Of a stretch of 64,000 nucleotides of DNA, positions 61,601-64,000 are shown piece after piece. The DNA comes from Ga0077555 sp963761475 (GTDB lineage Bacteria; Pseudomonadota; Alphaproteobacteria; Rhizobiales; Hyphomicrobiaceae): NCBI GenBank assembly GCA_963761475.1, contig CAVXGT010000015.1, forward strand, positions 248,001 through 312,000. Direction: 5' to 3'. Positions within the stretch are counted from its first letter, which is position 1. Each line of letters opens with the position of its first letter. The position numbers and the translations under genes were made by a program. Under the pieces are notes generated by a model. That model searched no databases, was not told where the DNA came from, and saw nothing but the letters and a program-made list of their open reading frames with translations.

Positions 61601-62098
61601 AAGCTGATGGCCTACAAGGATGAATACGAGGTGGCGCGACTCTACTCCGAGCCCCAGTTCCGAGAGCGACTCGAAGCGCAGTTCGAGGGCCTCGACCGCA
61701 TCGAGTTGCTGCTGGCGCCGCCGCTGCTGGCGCGGCGCGATGGCAAGTCGGGCAAGATCCGCAAGATGACTTTCGGGCCGTGGATCTTCCCGGTGCTCGA
61801 GCGGCTGGCGCGGCTCAAGCGGCTCAGGGGCACAGCCTGGGACGTTTTCGGCTACACCGCGGAGCGGCGCACGGAGCGGGCGCTGATCGGGGAATACGAG
61901 GGCATCATCGAGCGCCTCATTGCCGGGCTCGACGCGCAAACGCACGCCGGCGCCGTGGCGATCGCCGACATTCCCGCCAAGATCCGCGGCTTCGGCCATG
62001 TCAAAGTCCCGACAGTCGCGGCGGCGCGAGCGGAGTGGTCGAAACTGATGGCTGAGTGGGGCAAGGGAAAAATCGCTGCCGCGAGCGCAGCGGAATAG
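58627..62098 (+). CDS. Indolepyruvate ferredoxin oxidoreductase, one frameshift
   Basis: A fused alpha-gamma type 2-oxoacid ferredoxin oxidoreductase; it oxidatively decarboxylates arylpyruvates or related acids to acyl-CoA with ferredoxin. The TPP-binding part shows FSGCPHNTSTKVPEG, HMGGEGANWIGQAPF and ILFNDAVAMTGGQPHDG; the iron-sulfur block is PRVCEGCGDCSVASNC, with later CNKDYSCAEGFCPSF. The gamma domain begins ILITGIGGTGVVTIAALL. The frame breaks inside GCCGGCGCGG (60961-60970); one base less gives RLSTGSADLVLGCD and a protein of 1156 residues, normal for the family. Likely sequence error. Confidence 0.88.
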
Positions 62099-62136
62099 CC
62101 GCGCCCGCGCTGGTTCGCCCGACTTCGGATTGTGCC

Positions 62137-62412
62137 CTACTTGCAGGCCTTCTGGCGGGCCAGGCAGTAAACGGTCGCCCCGTTCTTGCAGGTGAGCTTG
62201 ATCGGGCCAACCGGCTTGCGCTGCATGCCCTTGATGGAATTGCCGAGCGCGGCCTTGGCCATGAACTCGGCGAGGTCACGCGTGATCATGTTGGCCGAGC
62301 CGCCGGCGCGGACACATTTCGCCGGGGATTGCGCCAGGACCGCGCCACCGCCGGACGCCGTCGCTGCCATAACCACGACAGCCGAGATCGCAATAGCCTG
62401 AAACCACCGCAT
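62137..62412 (-). CDS. Small secreted Cys-containing protein
   Basis: 91 residues. A signal peptide (about 1-28: AIAISAVVVMAATASGGG, then VLAQ) is followed by a mature domain with four cysteines (AKCVRAGGSANMITRDLAEFM begins it; cited only as AKCVRAGG; later LTCKNGATVYCLARQKACK). Probably two disulfide bonds. Unknown function; convergent with the oxidoreductase gene and divergent from the isochorismatase-family gene. Confidence 0.65.
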   Translation of the reverse strand: MRWFQAIAISAVVVMAATASGGGAVLAQSPAKCVRAGGSANMITRDLAEFMAKAALGNSIKGMQRKPVGPIKLTCKNGATVYCLARQKACK

Positions 62413-62601
62413 GGATCACCTCTTCGATCACTGAACCCAAACCCGCACGAGTGGCTCATAGCATGGCGCCTCAGGCTTGGGCAGCGGGGTCCCGCAACAT
62501 CGCCCAGCCGGGCTGGCTCTGGCGCAACGGTTGTGCGGCGAGACCGGCGCTATTAGTCTCCGTGCCGCACCCTTCGCTCCCAGCCACGGAACATCAGCCC
62601 C

Positions 62602-63285
62602 ATGGACCCCAAGGCCGAACTTCAAGCCGCGCTCGACAAGGTGTTTGCTGCCGACAGCGCGCTCTACCAGAACCGCGGTTTCCAGCGCCGCATCGGCTAC
62701 GGCAAACGGCCAGCTCTGATCAACATCGATCTCGCCAACGCCTGGACGCGGCCTGGAAACGCCTTTTCGTGCGAGGGGATGGAGACCATCATCCCGGCGA
62801 CGCAGGAGCTGCTGAAAGCCTTTCGGGCACGCAAACTGCCGGTGATCTACACGACCACGGCCTACGACGTCACCGAGGGGCCAAACTCGGACATGGGGCT
62901 GTGGCAATACAAGATCCCCGTCGAGATCTTGAAGACCGGCAGCTATGAGGCCGCGATCGACGACCGCATCGCGCCGGAGCCTGGCGAGCACGTCATCGTC
63001 AAGAAGCGGGCGAGCGCCTTCCATGGCACCTACCTTGGCGGCATGCTGCGGGCGGCGGGCGTGGACACGGTGATCGTCACGGGCGTGACAGCGTGCGCCT
63101 GCGTGCGCAACACGGTCGAGGATGCCATCGCCGACGGCTTCAGGCCGATCGTGGTGCGCGAGGCGGTCGGCGACCGCATCATCGGCGCGGTGGAGTGGAA
63201 CCTCTTCGACATCGACGCCAAGTTCGGCGACGTGGAGCCGCTCGACAAGGTTCTCGGCTATCTCAAGTCCAACGATATCAGCTAA
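62602..63285 (+). CDS. Isochorismatase-family cysteine hydrolase (N-carbamoylsarcosine amidase-like)
   Basis: 227 residues. The catalytic triad is visible as Asp in LINIDLANAW (about residue 43), Lys in IVKKRASAF (about 135) and Cys in VTGVTACACVRNT (about 160), with the conserved cis-peptide V-T before it. The long N-terminus of some 35 residues and the RIGYGKRPALINID segment resemble N-carbamoylsarcosine amidase and similar C-N hydrolases more than true isochorismatases. It releases ammonia and carbon dioxide from carbamoyl compounds or hydrolyses amides. Runs into the GGCT-like gene 18 bp later, so likely one operon. Confidence 0.85.
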   Translation: MDPKAELQAALDKVFAADSALYQNRGFQRRIGYGKRPALINIDLANAWTRPGNAFSCEGMETIIPATQELLKAFRARKLPVIYTTTAYDVTEGPNSDMGLWQYKIPVEILKTGSYEAAIDDRIAPEPGEHVIVKKRASAFHGTYLGGMLRAAGVDTVIVTGVTACACVRNTVEDAIADGFRPIVVREAVGDRIIGAVEWNLFDIDAKFGDVEPLDKVLGYLKSNDIS

Positions 63286-63303
63286 CAACGGGAGCCAAAG
63301 CGC

Positions 63304-63726
63304 GTGACCCAAGCGGCGCATTGCGTATTCGTCTACGGCACTCTCAAGCGCGGGTTCCCAAACCACCACTACATGGCGGGCGCCCGCTTCATCGGCATGG
63401 CTTCCACGGTGGAGGCGTGGCCGCTGGTGGTCGGCAATCAATGGTTCAGCCCTTACCTGCTGCCGGAGCGTGGTGAAGGCCACCGGGTGAGGGGCGAACT
63501 GTGGGAGGTGCCGGAGGCCATGATGCCGGCCCTCGACGAGCTTGAATCGACACATCTGCCCAACGGCTACCGGCGCGAGCGCATCAGCGTCATCGGCGAA
63601 GGCGGCGGCGAACACCGCGACGCCTGGGCCTATTTCCGCGAGCGCCGGCACATCGCGACGATCCATTCCGAGCCCATGGCCGACTACCAGGACCACCGCT
63701 ACGTCGCCCGCCAGGACCGCGACTAA
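63304..63726 (+). CDS. Gamma-glutamylcyclotransferase-like (GGCT/AIG2) protein
   Basis: 140 residues of the GGCT/AIG2 barrel fold. The substrate-binding loop is FVYGTLKRGFPNHHYM (Y-G-S/T-L-x-x-G) at residues 9-24; the expected acidic catalytic residue lies in ALDELESTHLPNGYRRERI. It starts with GTG at 63304. Such enzymes form 5-oxoproline from gamma-glutamyl amines or act on related amides. It lies in a run with an amidase-like gene and a PdxA-like gene. Confidence 0.85.
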   Translation: MTQAAHCVFVYGTLKRGFPNHHYMAGARFIGMASTVEAWPLVVGNQWFSPYLLPERGEGHRVRGELWEVPEAMMPALDELESTHLPNGYRRERISVIGEGGGEHRDAWAYFRERRHIATIHSEPMADYQDHRYVARQDRD

Positions 63727-63745
63727 CCTTCGAGGATTGAACGTC

Positions 63746-64000
63746 ATGCCGACAGCCCAGCGCCCCGTCATCGCCCTTGCCATGGGAGATCCCTGCGGCA
63801 TCAGCCCCGAACTCACCGCCAAACTCCTTGTCGACGCCGACGTCCGGGGGGCCGGCGATGTGATCGTCATCGGCGATCGGCGCGTGTTGGCCGAAGGGGA
63901 AGCGGTTGCGAACGTGCGCTGCGACATGGACGCGTGGACGCCCGGCTCACCGCTGGCGTTCGCGGGCAAGCCGGTGTTCGTCGACCTCAAGCATCTCGAG
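63746..64000 (+). CDS. PdxA-family dehydrogenase, N-terminal part
   Basis: The first 85 codons of a gene that continues past the window. IALAMGDPCGISPELTAKLL matches the PdxA family, NAD-dependent enzymes that oxidise and decarboxylate 4-phosphohydroxythreonine (vitamin B6 route) or, in the PdxA2 group, 4-phospho-tetronates in sugar acid breakdown. GISPELTAKL with ISPEL instead of IGPE is closer to the PdxA2-type as I recall it. It begins 20 bp after the GGCT-like gene and is probably in its operon. Partial at the 3' end. Confidence 0.8.
   Translation, partial: MPTAQRPVIALAMGDPCGISPELTAKLLVDADVRGAGDVIVIGDRRVLAEGEAVANVRCDMDAWTPGSPLAFAGKPVFVDLKHLE

Overview
The window is 64 kb of gene-dense, GC-rich chromosomal DNA from an alphaproteobacterium, most likely Hyphomicrobiales (Rhizobiales-like). 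This rests on the miaB-phoH-ybeY-corC cluster, a DUF2794 gene, an ISC-type ferredoxin, a TipN/GPR-like polar coiled-coil gene and the many stand-alone catabolic genes. I see no prophage, plasmid, CRISPR or secretion locus. One tRNA gene (Asp, anticodon GTC) is present.

Layout. 1-12.8 kb: end of an Asp-box protein, a small secreted protein, mutM (frame broken), a PRISE-like reductase, leuD, a hydantoinase A-like protein, DUF2794, a HIT protein, an ACMSD-type amidohydrolase, a beta-hydroxyacid dehydrogenase, a divergent SDR, tRNA-Asp and a dipeptide epimerase. 12.8-20.5 kb: a large polar-type coiled-coil protein divergent from an Hpt protein, ferredoxin, SDR, rhodanese, and an M48 protease/LemA pair. 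20.6-25.6 kb: a TrxR-type ferredoxin-NADP reductase (frame broken twice), then two genes interrupted by in-frame TGA codons (a GNAT acetyltransferase and an AhpD-like protein) around a CelD/BcsL-type GNAT, then an EthD-domain gene. 25.7-37.9 kb: a peptide-type solute-binding protein, GMC oxidoreductase, PhnM-like hydrolase, a TRAP transporter operon (DctP, fused DctQM and an extra 40-residue membrane protein), gpmI and a zinc alcohol dehydrogenase. 37.9-39.75 kb: an accessory island with a lower-GC double-CXXC protein, a REP-associated tyrosine transposase (RAYT) and REPIN repeats including a 107-bp tandem array. 39.8-64 kb: LLM oxidoreductase, DapA-family lyase, fpr with an FNR/FixK-type palindrome, acs, an extensin-like gene, corC-ybeY-phoH-miaB, alaS, small secreted proteins, a second zinc alcohol dehydrogenase, an ABC ATPase divergent from a signal-less binding protein, indolepyruvate ferredoxin oxidoreductase (frame broken), isochorismatase-family, GGCT-like and PdxA-like genes.

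The most interesting signal is at 21.9-24.9 kb. Two unrelated genes each carry one in-frame TGA exactly where relatives are expected to have cysteine, with intact reading frame and family motifs on both sides. Each TGA is followed at the right distance (19 and 24 nt to the apical loop) by a compact hairpin that fits the bacterial SECIS pattern. One is an AhpD-like protein with a C-x-x-U motif (Sec248). The other is a phosphinothricin-acetyltransferase-like GNAT (Sec74), a family I do not know as a selenoprotein family. No selenocysteine machinery lies in the window.

Separately, four genes (mutM, the coiled-coil gene, the TrxR-type reductase and the indolepyruvate oxidoreductase) carry single-base insertions. 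In three of them removing the extra bases restores one complete frame of normal length. This looks like a systematic sequencing or assembly insertion error and is of a different kind from the two TGA cases.
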